Source: CALWOS01 sp963595735
GTDB taxonomy: Bacteria; Bacillota; Clostridia; Oscillospirales; Oscillospiraceae
DNA length: 64,000 nt
NCBI GenBank assembly: GCA_963595735.1
Contig: CAVBJJ010000007.1
Coordinates: forward strand, 1-64,000
Direction: 5' to 3'
In this document: positions 41,721 to 50,276 of the stretch, piece after piece
Layout of the letters: every line of letters begins with the position of its first letter
Position numbering within the stretch: position 1 is the first letter of the stretch
Made by a program: the position numbers and the translations under genes
The notes under the pieces: model-generated
What the model saw: the letters and a program-made list of their open reading frames with translations, nothing else
The model's database searches: none
Told to the model about the DNA's origin: nothing

Positions 41721-42578
41721 ATGTGGATCCTGTTTGCCTTTGGCTCGGCGCTGTTTGCCGGCCTGACGGCGATTTTGGCAAAATGCGGCATCCGGAAAAC
41801 GGATTCCACCGTGGCCACCGCGATCCGGACGATCGTGGTGCTGGCCTTTTCCTGGCTGATGGTGTTTGTGGTCGGCTCCCAGGGGACGATCACGGCGATC
41901 AGCGGCAAAAGCCTGCTGTTTCTGGTGCTTTCCGGCCTGGCCACCGGCGGCAGCTGGCTGTGCTACTTCAAGGCGCTGCAGCTGGGGGATGTCAACAAGG
42001 TCGTACCCATCGACAAATCCAGCACCGTACTTACGATTTTGCTGGCGGCGATTTTCTTGCAGGAGGGCGTGAGCCTGGGCAAGGGCATCGGCGTGGTTTT
42101 GATCGCCGTGGGTACCTTTTTGATGATCGAGAAAAAGAAAAGCAGCGGCGAGACCAAAAGCCGAAGCTGGCTCTGGTACGCCCTTGGTTCGGCGGTGTTT
42201 GCCAGCCTGACCGCCATTTTGGGCAAGGTGGGCATTTCCGGGGTGGAGTCCAACCTGGGAACGGCCGTGCGCACCGGCGTGGTGCTGGTGATGTCCTGGG
42301 TGATGGTTTTTGTCACAGGCAAAAAAAGCGCCTGCCGGGGCATTCCCAAAAACGAGCTGGGTTTTATCTGCCTTTCCGGCCTGGCCACCGGCGGCAGCTG
42401 GCTGTGCTACTATAAGGCGCTCCAGGAGGGCCCGGCCAGCGTGGTGGTACCCATCGACAAGCTGAGCATTCTGGTAACGGTGATCTTCTCCTTTGTGGTG
42501 TTCCACGAAAGATTGACAAAAAAATCCGCTCTGGGACTTGTCGGGATCGTGGTCGGCACGCTGCTGATGCTGGTGTAA
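41721..42578 (+). CDS. EamA (DMT) family transporter
   Basis: A 285-residue membrane protein with ten predicted membrane segments in two EamA repeats. The repeats are near-duplicates: FGSALFAGLTAILAKCGI and LGSAVFASLTAILGKVGI, then GLATGGSWLCYFKALQLGDV and GLATGGSWLCYYKALQEGPA. The family moves small metabolites across the cytoplasmic membrane; the substrate cannot be read from sequence. Third gene of the two-component operon, ending at the terminator at 42570-42606. Confidence 0.9.
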   Translation: MWILFAFGSALFAGLTAILAKCGIRKTDSTVATAIRTIVVLAFSWLMVFVVGSQGTITAISGKSLLFLVLSGLATGGSWLCYFKALQLGDVNKVVPIDKSSTVLTILLAAIFLQEGVSLGKGIGVVLIAVGTFLMIEKKKSSGETKSRSWLWYALGSAVFASLTAILGKVGISGVESNLGTAVRTGVVLVMSWVMVFVTGKKSACRGIPKNELGFICLSGLATGGSWLCYYKALQEGPASVVVPIDKLSILVTVIFSFVVFHERLTKKSALGLVGIVVGTLLMLV

Positions 42579-42606
42579 GCGCTGGCTGTTTTTGGGCTTA
42601 CACCAG
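42570..42606 (+). terminator. Terminator after the EamA gene
   Basis: CTGGTGTAAGC, overlapping the stop codon, and GCTTACACCAG form a perfect 11-bp stem; GGTTTTTT follows at a short distance. Confidence 0.7.
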
Positions 42607-42630
42607 AGGGTGCAGGTTTTTTATCAGGCT

Positions 42631-42685
42631 GTTTAAGTTCTGTTTAACAAATGTTTATACCGGGTTATAGGAACGCCTTTACAAT
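42631..42685 (+). promoter_or_regulatory. Promoter with three GTTTA(A) boxes (glycan operon)
   Basis: GTTTAA at 42631-42636 and 42642-42647, GTTTA at 42653-42657, all in 11-bp register, then TACAAT at 42680-42685. The last box starts 27 bases before the -10, almost the same geometry as at 39800-39842. Confidence 0.6.
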
Positions 42686-42738
42686 GCAATTGTACGGAAA
42701 AAGGCGTTCCCTTTTTGTGTGAAAACGGAGGTGTTACC

Positions 42739-43224
42739 ATGCGGGAAGCGATTCTGAACAAAGACTATGCCAAGGCCTTCAAACGGGTAGTGATTCTGGC
42801 AGTGCTGCTGACGCTGTGCAGTGCGGTGGTTTTGCCGCTGCGCTTTTCCGGACAGTTTCGGGCGTGGCGGGCACAGGAGCAGATCACCCAGGAGCAGACG
42901 GTGCAGCAGGATGCGGAGGCTCGCAGCCACGGAGACCAGGCTCTCCGGACGCGGGAGGATCACAAGCAGGCCTGGAAAGCGCAGCTGGCTGCCCTTTCCG
43001 CCGGGGACTATGCCATTCTTGGCGGACTCTCGGGGCTGTGGCTGGTGCTGCTGGTCTATTACTGGCTGCTGGTGGTGGCCTGGCTTTATCGGAGCGCGGT
43101 GAACGAGGGAATGAACAAATCCCTTTGGCCGATTCTGGGCTTGTTCACAAATCTGTTGGCAGTGTTTGCCTTTTTGATCGTCCGGGATCGTCCCAAGCGC
43201 AGTAAGCCCCAGGCGGCGCAGTAA
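42739..43224 (+). CDS. Small membrane protein with two membrane segments
   Basis: Start at the ATG 42739 after GGAGG. The 161-residue protein has a membrane segment at about 17-35 (VVILAVLLTLCSAVVLPL), a hydrophilic Gln/Glu-rich extracytoplasmic stretch (about 40-90), and one or two further segments (GGLSGLWLVLLVYYWLLVVA and GLFTNLLAVFAFLIV) with a basic tail. No family recognised. It is the first gene behind the triple GTTTA boxes and may be a strongly regulated envelope protein. Confidence 0.65.
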   Translation: MREAILNKDYAKAFKRVVILAVLLTLCSAVVLPLRFSGQFRAWRAQEQITQEQTVQQDAEARSHGDQALRTREDHKQAWKAQLAALSAGDYAILGGLSGLWLVLLVYYWLLVVAWLYRSAVNEGMNKSLWPILGLFTNLLAVFAFLIVRDRPKRSKPQAAQ

Positions 43225-43278
43225 ACTGAACGCAGCCGTATTGCATCGAATATGCGGCAATGACAGGAGTTGTTTATC

Positions 43279-44445
43279 ATGAAGATCTTGCTCACAACAG
43301 ATTGGTACCGGCCGGTCGTGAACGGCGTGGTCACTTCTGTTGTCAATTTGACAGAGGGACTGCGGGCAAGGGGACACGAGGTGCGTATCCTGACCCTGTC
43401 CGACAGCCTTTGCTCCTATCGGGAGGGAGCGGTGACCCGGATCGGTTCCATCGGCGTGGGTGTGTTTTACCCGGACGCCCGCATACGCGCGGCATGGGGC
43501 GGCGAGCTGGTGCAGGAGCTGATCGACTGGAAACCGGACATTGTCCACAGCCAGTGCGAGTTTTCCACCTTTTCCTTTGCCAAACGCATTGCCCGCGCCT
43601 GTCATTGCCCGCTGCTTCATACCTACCACACGGTATATGAGAATTTTACGCACTATTTCTCCCCAAATCTGCGGGTCGGCAGGTTTTTGGCCGCCCGGTT
43701 TTCCCGCCGCATTCTGGCGCAGACCGATGGGGTGATCGTACCAACGGAAAAGATCCGCACCATGCTGCAGGGCTATGGCGTGACCGCGCCCATATCTACC
43801 GTGCCGTCCGGCTTGCAGCTGCAGCCTTTTCTGGAGCCGATGCCGCCGGATGCCCGCACGGCGCTGCGGCAGCAGCTGGGATTCCGAGAGCAAGACCTGG
43901 TGCTGGTTTCCGTGGGGCGTTTGGCGAAAGAGAAAAATCTGGAAGAGCTGCTTGCGCTGCTGTTTGCCGCGCCGGAGAATGTAAAGCTGCTGCTGGTGGG
44001 CGATGGGCCGTACCGGCAGCGCCTGGAAAATATGGTGCATCGATACGGCATGGAAGCCCGCGTGGTCTTTACCGGCATGGTTGCGCCGGAGCAGGTCGCC
44101 GCGTACTACAAGGCGGGAGATGTGTTCGTCAACGCCTCCCGCAGCGAGACCCAGGGGCTGACCTATATTGAGGCGATGGCCTGCGGGCTGCCGTTGCTGT
44201 GCCGGCGGGACGCCTGCCTGCGTGGGGTTCTCCGGCCGGGAGAGACCGGGTATTCCTATCAGACGATCCTGGAATTCATGGCCTTTCTCCGGGCGCTGGA
44301 GCTGCCGTTCCGGCGGGAGCGCCTTGGTAAAACGGCGCGGCAGACTGCGCGGGAGCGCTTCTCGGAGGCGGGCTTTGCCCAGGCGATCTTACAGGTTTAC
44401 CAACAGGCGCTGTGCCGCGCGGAGAGGAGAGGAGCTGTGGCGTGA
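43279..44445 (+). CDS. GT4-family glycosyltransferase
   Basis: A 388-residue GT-B enzyme; AGGAG is nine bases before the ATG. The N-terminal domain has TTDWYRPVVNGVVTSVVNLT and HTYHTVYENFTHYF, as in 1,2-diacylglycerol glucosyltransferases. The C-terminal Glycos_transf_1 domain has VSVGRLAKEKNLEELLALL, VGDGPYRQRL and the E-x7-E-like SETQGLTYIEAMACG. It would transfer a sugar to a lipid or glycan at the cytoplasmic face of the membrane. Downstream flippase and lipid-carrier genes support a role in envelope glycolipid or polymer synthesis. Confidence 0.88.
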   Translation: MKILLTTDWYRPVVNGVVTSVVNLTEGLRARGHEVRILTLSDSLCSYREGAVTRIGSIGVGVFYPDARIRAAWGGELVQELIDWKPDIVHSQCEFSTFSFAKRIARACHCPLLHTYHTVYENFTHYFSPNLRVGRFLAARFSRRILAQTDGVIVPTEKIRTMLQGYGVTAPISTVPSGLQLQPFLEPMPPDARTALRQQLGFREQDLVLVSVGRLAKEKNLEELLALLFAAPENVKLLLVGDGPYRQRLENMVHRYGMEARVVFTGMVAPEQVAAYYKAGDVFVNASRSETQGLTYIEAMACGLPLLCRRDACLRGVLRPGETGYSYQTILEFMAFLRALELPFRRERLGKTARQTARERFSEAGFAQAILQVYQQALCRAERRGAVA

Positions 44446-45836
44446 ATAAATACAAGACCCTTGCCACCAATACCATTTTGATGAGCATCGGCACCTTTGG
44501 CTCCAAACTGCTGGTGTTTTTGATGGTGCGGTTTTATACCGGCTGTCTGACCCCGGCGGAATACGGCACGGCCGATCTGATCACGCAAACGGCAAACCTG
44601 CTGATCCCGCTGGTGTCCCTTGGCATCACGGACGGCGTGTTTCGCTTTGCGGCGGATCGCCGGGGCGGCAACGCGGATGTGTTTTCCGTGGGGCTGCGGC
44701 TGGTGACCTTGGGGTCTGCGGTGCTGATGCTGGTCATCGCCATGCTGCAAAGGGTGCCGCAGCTGCACGATTACGGCTTCCTGCTGGCTTCCTTTGTCAT
44801 CGCGTCCTGCTACCATGCCCTCTGCGCCCAGTTTGTGCGCGCCCGGGGCAACACGGCGCTGTTCGCGGTGCAGGGGCTGGTCAATACGGCGCTGTTTCTC
44901 GGCTTCAATGTACTGTTTCTGGCGGGCTTTCGCTGGGGGATCCGGGGCTATGTCCTCTCCACCACGGTGGCCAACTGCATTACAACGCTGTTTCTGATCC
45001 GCAAGGAAAAGCTGTGGCGCTATGTCAAGTGGGGGACTGCCCCCAGTTTACAACGACAAATGCTGCATTATTGCATCCCGCTGATCCCCACCGCCATTTT
45101 CTGGTGGATCATGAGCGTATCCGATCGGTACATGGTGAACTATTTTCTGGGCAGCGGCGCCAACGGTATTTATGCCGTGGCCAACAAGATCCCCACCATT
45201 CTTACGATCGTTTCCACGGTGTTTCTGGACGCCTGGAACCTCTCCGCCATTGCGGAGGCCGATGGCGACCGGCAGGCGCACCTGCATTTTTACAGCAGGA
45301 TCTGGGACGCCTTTGCCGCGGCGGTGTTTTTGTGCGCCGGGGGGATCATTGCCCTGTCGCCCCTGCTGATCCGGATCCTGGCGGATGAGCCGTACTACGC
45401 GGCGTGGCAGTATATCCCCATGCTGACCTTTTCCATGGTGGCGGCGGCCTTTTCCAATTTCCTGGGCAGTGTGTATGTGGTGACGAAAAAGAGCACCGCC
45501 TCCCTTTGGACCTCTCTGGTGGGCGCTTTGGCCAATATCGGCCTGAACCTGTGGCTCATTCCGAAAATCGGGATGCAGGGCGCGGCAATCGCCACCTGCG
45601 TCAGCTGTCTGGCGGTGTTTGCCCTCCGGTTGATCCATGCGCGGCGGCTGATGCCCTTTTCCCTTTCCGGCGGCAAGCTGGCCTTGGGCGTGGCGGTGCT
45701 GCTGGCGCAAACGGTGTTTTTGCTGTTCCGCTGGCCGGGCTGGCTTTGGGTGCAGGGCGCGGGACTTGTCATTTTGTTTTTGCTGGGATTTCCCGCAGTG
45801 GTATCCACAGCTCGTGTGATCCTGCATAGAAAATAG
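44442..45836 (+). CDS. Polysaccharide/lipid flippase (MOP superfamily)
   Basis: Start is the GTG at 44442, overlapping the glycosyltransferase stop, with GAGAGGAG seven bases upstream. The 464-residue protein has 12-14 membrane segments and the Polysacc_synt-type N-terminus (NTILMSIGTFGSKLLVFLMV, RFYTGCLTPAEYGTADLITQ). Members flip undecaprenyl-linked oligosaccharides or related lipids outwards. Coupled translation with the glycosyltransferase suggests they handle the same glycan. Confidence 0.88.
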   Translation: MNKYKTLATNTILMSIGTFGSKLLVFLMVRFYTGCLTPAEYGTADLITQTANLLIPLVSLGITDGVFRFAADRRGGNADVFSVGLRLVTLGSAVLMLVIAMLQRVPQLHDYGFLLASFVIASCYHALCAQFVRARGNTALFAVQGLVNTALFLGFNVLFLAGFRWGIRGYVLSTTVANCITTLFLIRKEKLWRYVKWGTAPSLQRQMLHYCIPLIPTAIFWWIMSVSDRYMVNYFLGSGANGIYAVANKIPTILTIVSTVFLDAWNLSAIAEADGDRQAHLHFYSRIWDAFAAAVFLCAGGIIALSPLLIRILADEPYYAAWQYIPMLTFSMVAAAFSNFLGSVYVVTKKSTASLWTSLVGALANIGLNLWLIPKIGMQGAAIATCVSCLAVFALRLIHARRLMPFSLSGGKLALGVAVLLAQTVFLLFRWPGWLWVQGAGLVILFLLGFPAVVSTARVILHRK

Positions 45837-45848
45837 GGAGGGATAGAT

Positions 45849-46769
45849 ATGATACTCAATGCATTTTATGGCCTTTGTATGGCGCTGGCGGACAGCGTTC
45901 CCGGGGTCTCCGGTGGAACGATCGCCTTTATCCTGGGCTTTTACGAGCGCTTTCTGGATGCGCTCCACCAGCTGTTTCGGGGTACCTGGCCGGAGCGGAA
46001 GCGGGCGCTGCTCTACCTGATCAAGCTGGGGCTTGGCTGGGGCGTGGGCATGGTGGCCTGCGTGGTGCTGCTGTCCGGCCTGTTTGAAAAGCACATTTAT
46101 TTTATGAGCTCTCTGTTTCTGGGGCTGACGGCCAGCTCCATCCCCTTTGTGGTCATGGCGGAGCGCAAGACCCTGCGGCAGTCGAAGCGGCACATGGGCT
46201 TTGCCCTGCTGGGTGTTGCCATCGTCGTGGGGCTGACGCTGCTGCGCACCGGCTCCGGGCTTTTGGGCAGCGTCAATTATGCCCATTTGCAGCCCCTGCA
46301 GTTTGTTTATCTGTTCCTGTCCGGGGCGGTAGCCATTACCGCCATGGTGCTGCCGGGCATTTCCGGCTCGTCCATTCTGCTGATCGCGGGAATTTACCTG
46401 CCCACCATTCAGGCGATCCACAGCTTTTTGCGGATGCAGTTTGTGGTGGTGCCGGGGCTGTTTGCGCTGGGCATTGGCATTCTGGTGGGCGTGGGTGTTT
46501 CCATTCGCGCCATTCGCAGCGCCCTGCGGAAGCACCGCGGCCAAACAGTCTGGTTGATCCTGGGGCTGATGCTTGGTTCCCTGTATGCCATTGTGAACGG
46601 CCCGGCCAGCCTGGACAAGCCTGTGCCGCCGTTGGGACTTTCCAGCTTCCATTTTCCGGCATTTTTACTGGGCATTGTCGTGCTGCTGGCGCTGGAGTTT
46701 TTGAAGCGCGCCATTGCGCAGCGCGGCCGGAAAGCGCGGCCGGCGCGGAAAGGAGACAGTCTGTCATGA
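45849..46769 (+). CDS. DUF368 polyprenyl-phosphate transporter family protein
   Basis: A 306-residue membrane protein with GGGAGG before the ATG. It has the DUF368 hallmarks: ADSVPGVSGGTIAFILGFYE at the N-terminus and a second, repeat-related VLPGISGSSILLIAGIY near residue 165. Members of this family recycle undecaprenyl phosphate across the membrane. The stop overlaps the PAP2 phosphatase start (ATGA), consistent with joint handling of the lipid carrier. Confidence 0.88.
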   Translation: MILNAFYGLCMALADSVPGVSGGTIAFILGFYERFLDALHQLFRGTWPERKRALLYLIKLGLGWGVGMVACVVLLSGLFEKHIYFMSSLFLGLTASSIPFVVMAERKTLRQSKRHMGFALLGVAIVVGLTLLRTGSGLLGSVNYAHLQPLQFVYLFLSGAVAITAMVLPGISGSSILLIAGIYLPTIQAIHSFLRMQFVVVPGLFALGIGILVGVGVSIRAIRSALRKHRGQTVWLILGLMLGSLYAIVNGPASLDKPVPPLGLSSFHFPAFLLGIVVLLALEFLKRAIAQRGRKARPARKGDSLS

Positions 46770-47317
46770 GCTTGGATTGGAGTATTTTACACGGCATTCA
46801 AAATGTGCTGGCCTGTCCCTTTCTGGACTTCCTGATGCCCAAGATCACCGCCCTGGGCAATGGCGGCGCGATTTGGCTGCTGGCGGCGGGCGGTCTGCTG
46901 TGTACGAAAAAATATCGCCGGCAGGGGCTTTTGCTGCTGGGCGGACTGGCAGTAGGCGTGCTGGTGGGCAACGGCCTGCTCAAGCACCTGATCGCCCGGC
47001 CGCGTCCCTGTTGGCTGGACAGCAGCGTATCCTTGCTGATCGCCACGCCCACGGATTATTCCTTCCCCTCCGGACATACGATGATATCGGTCATCGGGGC
47101 GACGGCCTTGACGAAAATCAACCGGCGCTTTGGTTTTGCGGCCATTCCGCTGGCGGCGCTGATCGCCTTTTCCCGGCTGTATCTCTATGTGCATTTTCCC
47201 AGCGATGTACTAGCGGCCGCCGTGCTGGGGCTTGTCATCGGCCTTGCGGCCATGCATCCGGGGGATAAGCTGCTGGAACAGCTGCTTCGGCTGCGCCGCA
47301 AAAAAGAGGAAAAATAA
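46766..47317 (+). CDS. PAP2-family phosphatase
   Basis: A 183-residue membrane phosphatase with six predicted segments. The acid-phosphatase triad is complete: KHLIARPRPC, PSGHTM and SRLYLYVHFPSDV. By family it could dephosphorylate undecaprenyl diphosphate or another lipid phosphate at the outer face, feeding the DUF368 transporter. Last gene of the operon, followed by a terminator. Confidence 0.9.
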   Translation: MSLDWSILHGIQNVLACPFLDFLMPKITALGNGGAIWLLAAGGLLCTKKYRRQGLLLLGGLAVGVLVGNGLLKHLIARPRPCWLDSSVSLLIATPTDYSFPSGHTMISVIGATALTKINRRFGFAAIPLAALIAFSRLYLYVHFPSDVLAAAVLGLVIGLAAMHPGDKLLEQLLRLRRKKEEK

Positions 47318-47354
47318 GTTTTCCACAATACAACACACAAATGTGCAAAAGTAT

Positions 47355-47389
47355 AACCGGAGTGCGCGAAACTGCCCACTCCGGTTGTC
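47355..47389 (+). terminator. Terminator of the glycan operon
   Basis: AACCGGAGTG (47355-47364) and CACTCCGGTT (47377-47386), 10-bp perfect stem, then GTCTATAAAATG. Confidence 0.7.
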
Positions 47390-47445
47390 TATAAAATGAG
47401 AATTCTTCACTTGGAAAACAGAAAATGTCTGTAATATATCCGCAT

Positions 47446-48069
47446 TCAGCTTTCTTGTGCGGCTTCCAGCGTTTGGCACAGAAACCGCTGTATCTCCCGG
47501 GCGGTCTCCAGAGAATAGCTGCTCACGGGAACGGCGCTGCTGTCCTTTGCCAGCTCCGGCGCGGGCTGGTCGGTGTTTTTCTTATGGACGATCCGCAAAA
47601 AGCCCGGCGTGTTTTTCTCCGGCTCCTGCAGCTGCACGCTGCGGATATCGGAGAATTTGATTTTCTTGCAGCTGGGCTTGTTGCCGTTGCGGAGGTTGGC
47701 CAGCCCGCTGGCCTCCATAAAGCGGATGAGAACATGGTCGTCATAGACCTCCAGCATGGTGCCGGTGTAGCCCATGATCCGATAGCGGAAGGGCAGGGGC
47801 TTGCCGGGGTATTCGATCCGGTCGTTGGCGAACTGAAAGGCATAGGCCGCCCGATCCCGATCCTTGTAGGTATAGGTCAGAGTGATGGCCTCGCCAAAGG
47901 AACTGGTGGCGGCCAGACCGTTTGTCATGCGGGAGGGGGGCGAGGTGATGGCGATGGGGGTCATGCCGGTATAGGCCAGGGTGCGGCGGTCATAGATCAG
48001 GCCATCGTCCGTGATTTGAAAGCGCTTGACGCCGGGGGTCGGCATTCGGGGCTTGAATTCTTCGTTCAT
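47446..48069 (-). CDS. DUF4429-like protein, chromosomal paralogue without SHOCT
   Basis: A 207-residue cytosolic protein sharing MNEEFK, TGTMLEVYDDHVLIRF and a KKIKFSDIRSVQLQEP segment with the island protein at 307-1056, but ending before any SHOCT domain. AGGAAA lies before the ATG, and a promoter is at 48129-48157. It is alone in its transcript. Function unknown. Confidence 0.75.
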   Translation of the reverse strand: MNEEFKPRMPTPGVKRFQITDDGLIYDRRTLAYTGMTPIAITSPPSRMTNGLAATSSFGEAITLTYTYKDRDRAAYAFQFANDRIEYPGKPLPFRYRIMGYTGTMLEVYDDHVLIRFMEASGLANLRNGNKPSCKKIKFSDIRSVQLQEPEKNTPGFLRIVHKKNTDQPAPELAKDSSAVPVSSYSLETAREIQRFLCQTLEAAQES

Positions 48070-48128
48070 CGCGCGTTTCCTTTCTGTGCGGCGCTGCCTG
48101 ATTTGTCAGGGCGGCGCCGTTTTTCTTC

Positions 48129-48157
48129 ATTATACCGGAAGCCGCCCGGAGAAGCAA
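48129..48157 (-). promoter_or_regulatory. Promoter of the DUF4429 paralogue
   Basis: Minus-strand TTGCTT and TATAAT separated by 17 bases. Confidence 0.7.
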
Positions 48158-48160
48158 ATA

Positions 48161-48199
48161 CAAAAAGCTGCGCTCTCGCGAGGAGACCGCAGCTTTTTG
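48161..48199 (-). terminator. Terminator of the ABC transporter operon
   Basis: CAAAAAGCTGCG and CGCAGCTTTTTG, a perfect 12-bp stem with U-runs on both strands, after the substrate-binding protein gene. Confidence 0.9.
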
Positions 48200-48226
48200 T
48201 GATTGTTGCCAGAGAGTATGTTTTTC

Positions 48227-49438
48227 TTACAGGATGGAGCTCCAGGCCTGTGCATAGACCTCGTCAACATTATCCGTAGAGGTGATCAGACCCAGGCGGA
48301 TGTAACGGTCGATGAGATCCTTCAGCGTGTCGCCGGTGAACTCGTCAGACAGGCCGAACTGCAGAGACTCGTTGATCATGACATTCATGTCGTAGTTGCC
48401 GCCGTTCCAGCCCTTTTCCATGAGCACCTTGGTGGCTTCCTCGGGATTCTCACGCATCCAGCTGTGCGCCTTCTGGACAGCCTGGGCGACCTTCTTGGCA
48501 ATGGTGGGATTTTCCTTGACGAAGGTGCCGTTCATGGCCATAACACAGCAGACGCGATCGGCAAAGTCGCTGTCCAGCAGAGAGCGGATGCACTTGAGCT
48601 TGCCTTCCTTGACCATGGAGTAGGCAAAGGTGTCGCTGAGCAGAGCAGCGGAGATCTCGCCGTTTTCCATAGCGGTGACGCAGGCGTCAGCAGAGACCTG
48701 CACCAGCTCCACATCGCTGCTGTAGTTGATGTTATCCGCATCCAGGAGCAGCGCGGTGATGTTGTAGTCGGACTTACCGATGCCGTTGGGGGCGGAGATC
48801 TTGGTGCCCTTCAGATCCTCGGTGGTGTTGTAGTCGCTGTCGGCCAGAACATACAGGGACTTGCAGCCGATGTGGGCGCCGCCGACGAAGGTGATGTCAA
48901 CGCCGTTGGTGATGGGAACGAGCATCTTGGCGATCATACCGGTTGCCACATCGACCTGATCGGTACCCAGGGCTTCCACATCGCTGCTGCCCTTCACGCC
49001 CTCGGCGGTCAGGCCGGCTTCCTCATAATAGCCCAGGTGATCCGCCATGGTGGGGCCGGAGGTGCAGCCATCGGACATGAAGTACTTGATCGCTCTGCCG
49101 TAAGCAGGCTCCTTCTTCATGGCTTCCAGCTCTTCCGCGGTGGGAGTCAGGTCAAAGTCGGCCATGTCGATGGCGCGGCCTTCGATGTCAATGGGGGTGA
49201 ACAGGGCTTCCCACTTGCCGGTGGCAGAGGCTTCCGCAGCATCGAGATGCTCGCTGGTCTTGTTGACCTCCACATCGTCCTTGGTACCGACCTCGATCTG
49301 GCCGTCATTGTTGGAGTCTGCGATTGCGGTGGACTTGGTGGGCTCCGCCGTGGCGGGGGTGCTGTTGTTGCTGGAGCAGGCGCCCAGAGACAGCGCCATG
49401 ACCGAGGCAAGCCCCAGTGCGATGATCTTTTTCTTCAT
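48227..49438 (-). CDS. Substrate-binding lipoprotein, NMT1/SsuA-like
   Basis: A 403-residue lipoprotein: signal with lipobox LGAC (Cys21), then a Ser/Thr/Asn-rich tether. The binding domain has the periplasmic-binding-protein type II layout of NMT1/SsuA/NitT-like proteins (GYYEEAGLTAEG, VDVATGMIAKMLVPITNGVD, LKGTKISAPNGIGKSDYNIT). Ligands in this family include aliphatic sulfonates, nitrate, taurine and thiamine precursors; the ligand here is unresolved. Last gene of the permease-ATPase-binding protein operon. Confidence 0.88.
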   Translation of the reverse strand: MKKKIIALGLASVMALSLGACSSNNSTPATAEPTKSTAIADSNNDGQIEVGTKDDVEVNKTSEHLDAAEASATGKWEALFTPIDIEGRAIDMADFDLTPTAEELEAMKKEPAYGRAIKYFMSDGCTSGPTMADHLGYYEEAGLTAEGVKGSSDVEALGTDQVDVATGMIAKMLVPITNGVDITFVGGAHIGCKSLYVLADSDYNTTEDLKGTKISAPNGIGKSDYNITALLLDADNINYSSDVELVQVSADACVTAMENGEISAALLSDTFAYSMVKEGKLKCIRSLLDSDFADRVCCVMAMNGTFVKENPTIAKKVAQAVQKAHSWMRENPEEATKVLMEKGWNGGNYDMNVMINESLQFGLSDEFTGDTLKDLIDRYIRLGLITSTDNVDEVYAQAWSSIL

Positions 49439-49493
49439 GTTTTTTCCTCCTGAATGTTGTTTTTTATTTTATAAGGCCAGAGCCATATAAAAC

Positions 49494-50276
49494 TCATTCG
49501 TGCTGTTTTCCGCCGAAATGCAGCTTGTTGAGAATTTCGTTGCGGTATTCCACAAAGCTGGCCGAAGCGCGATCTCGGGGAAAATCCTCTTCAATTTTAA
49601 TATCGGCCACGATCCGGCCGGGACGCGCCTCCATGACCAGCACCCGGGTGCCCATGTAAATGGCCTCGTCGATGCTGTGGGTCACCATCAGCGCCAACTG
49701 CTTTCGCTGCGTCCAGATGTTGAGGATCTCGTCCTGCATATTCATGCGGGTAAAGGCGTCCAGTGCGCCCAGCGGCTCGTCCAAAAGCAGGATCTCCGGC
49801 TCGTTGATTAGGGTGCGCACCAGCGCAACACGCTGCGCCATACCGCCGGAAAGCTGGGCGGGATAATCGTTTTTGAAGCGTTCCAGACCGGTGATCTCCA
49901 GCATATGCCGGACTTTTTCGGCCTTTCCCTCCTGCAAGCCCAGCATATCCAGGCTGAAGGAGATGTTTTTTTCCACCGTGAGCCAGGGGAAAAGCGTGGG
50001 ATTCTGGAACACCAGCCCCCGCTCCGGGGCGGGGCCGTCTATCTCTGCGCCATCGACCTTTACCTGGCCGAGGGTGGGGGTGATCAGCCCGGCGACCAGA
50101 CGCAGAACGGTGGATTTTCCGCAGCCGGAGGGGCCGACCAGGGAGATGAACTCGCCGCTTTCCATGGTCACGCTCACATCGTGGAGCGCGTGGGTGACCT
50201 CGTCGCTTTCCACCTTGGCAAAGACCTTGCTGACATTTTCCAGCGTGAGGCACACTTTTTTCTTGTTGTCGGACAT
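49494..50276 (-). CDS. ABC transporter ATPase, SsuB/TauB-like
   Basis: A 260-residue ATPase with Walker A GPSGCGKST, signature LSGGMAQRV, Walker B ILLLDEPLGALD and the switch His in VTHSIDEA. Its ATG overlaps the last base of the permease stop (TAATG). It drives import through the adjacent permease. Confidence 0.94.
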   Translation of the reverse strand: MSDNKKKVCLTLENVSKVFAKVESDEVTHALHDVSVTMESGEFISLVGPSGCGKSTVLRLVAGLITPTLGQVKVDGAEIDGPAPERGLVFQNPTLFPWLTVEKNISFSLDMLGLQEGKAEKVRHMLEITGLERFKNDYPAQLSGGMAQRVALVRTLINEPEILLLDEPLGALDAFTRMNMQDEILNIWTQRKQLALMVTHSIDEAIYMGTRVLVMEARPGRIVADIKIEEDFPRDRASASFVEYRNEILNKLHFGGKQHE

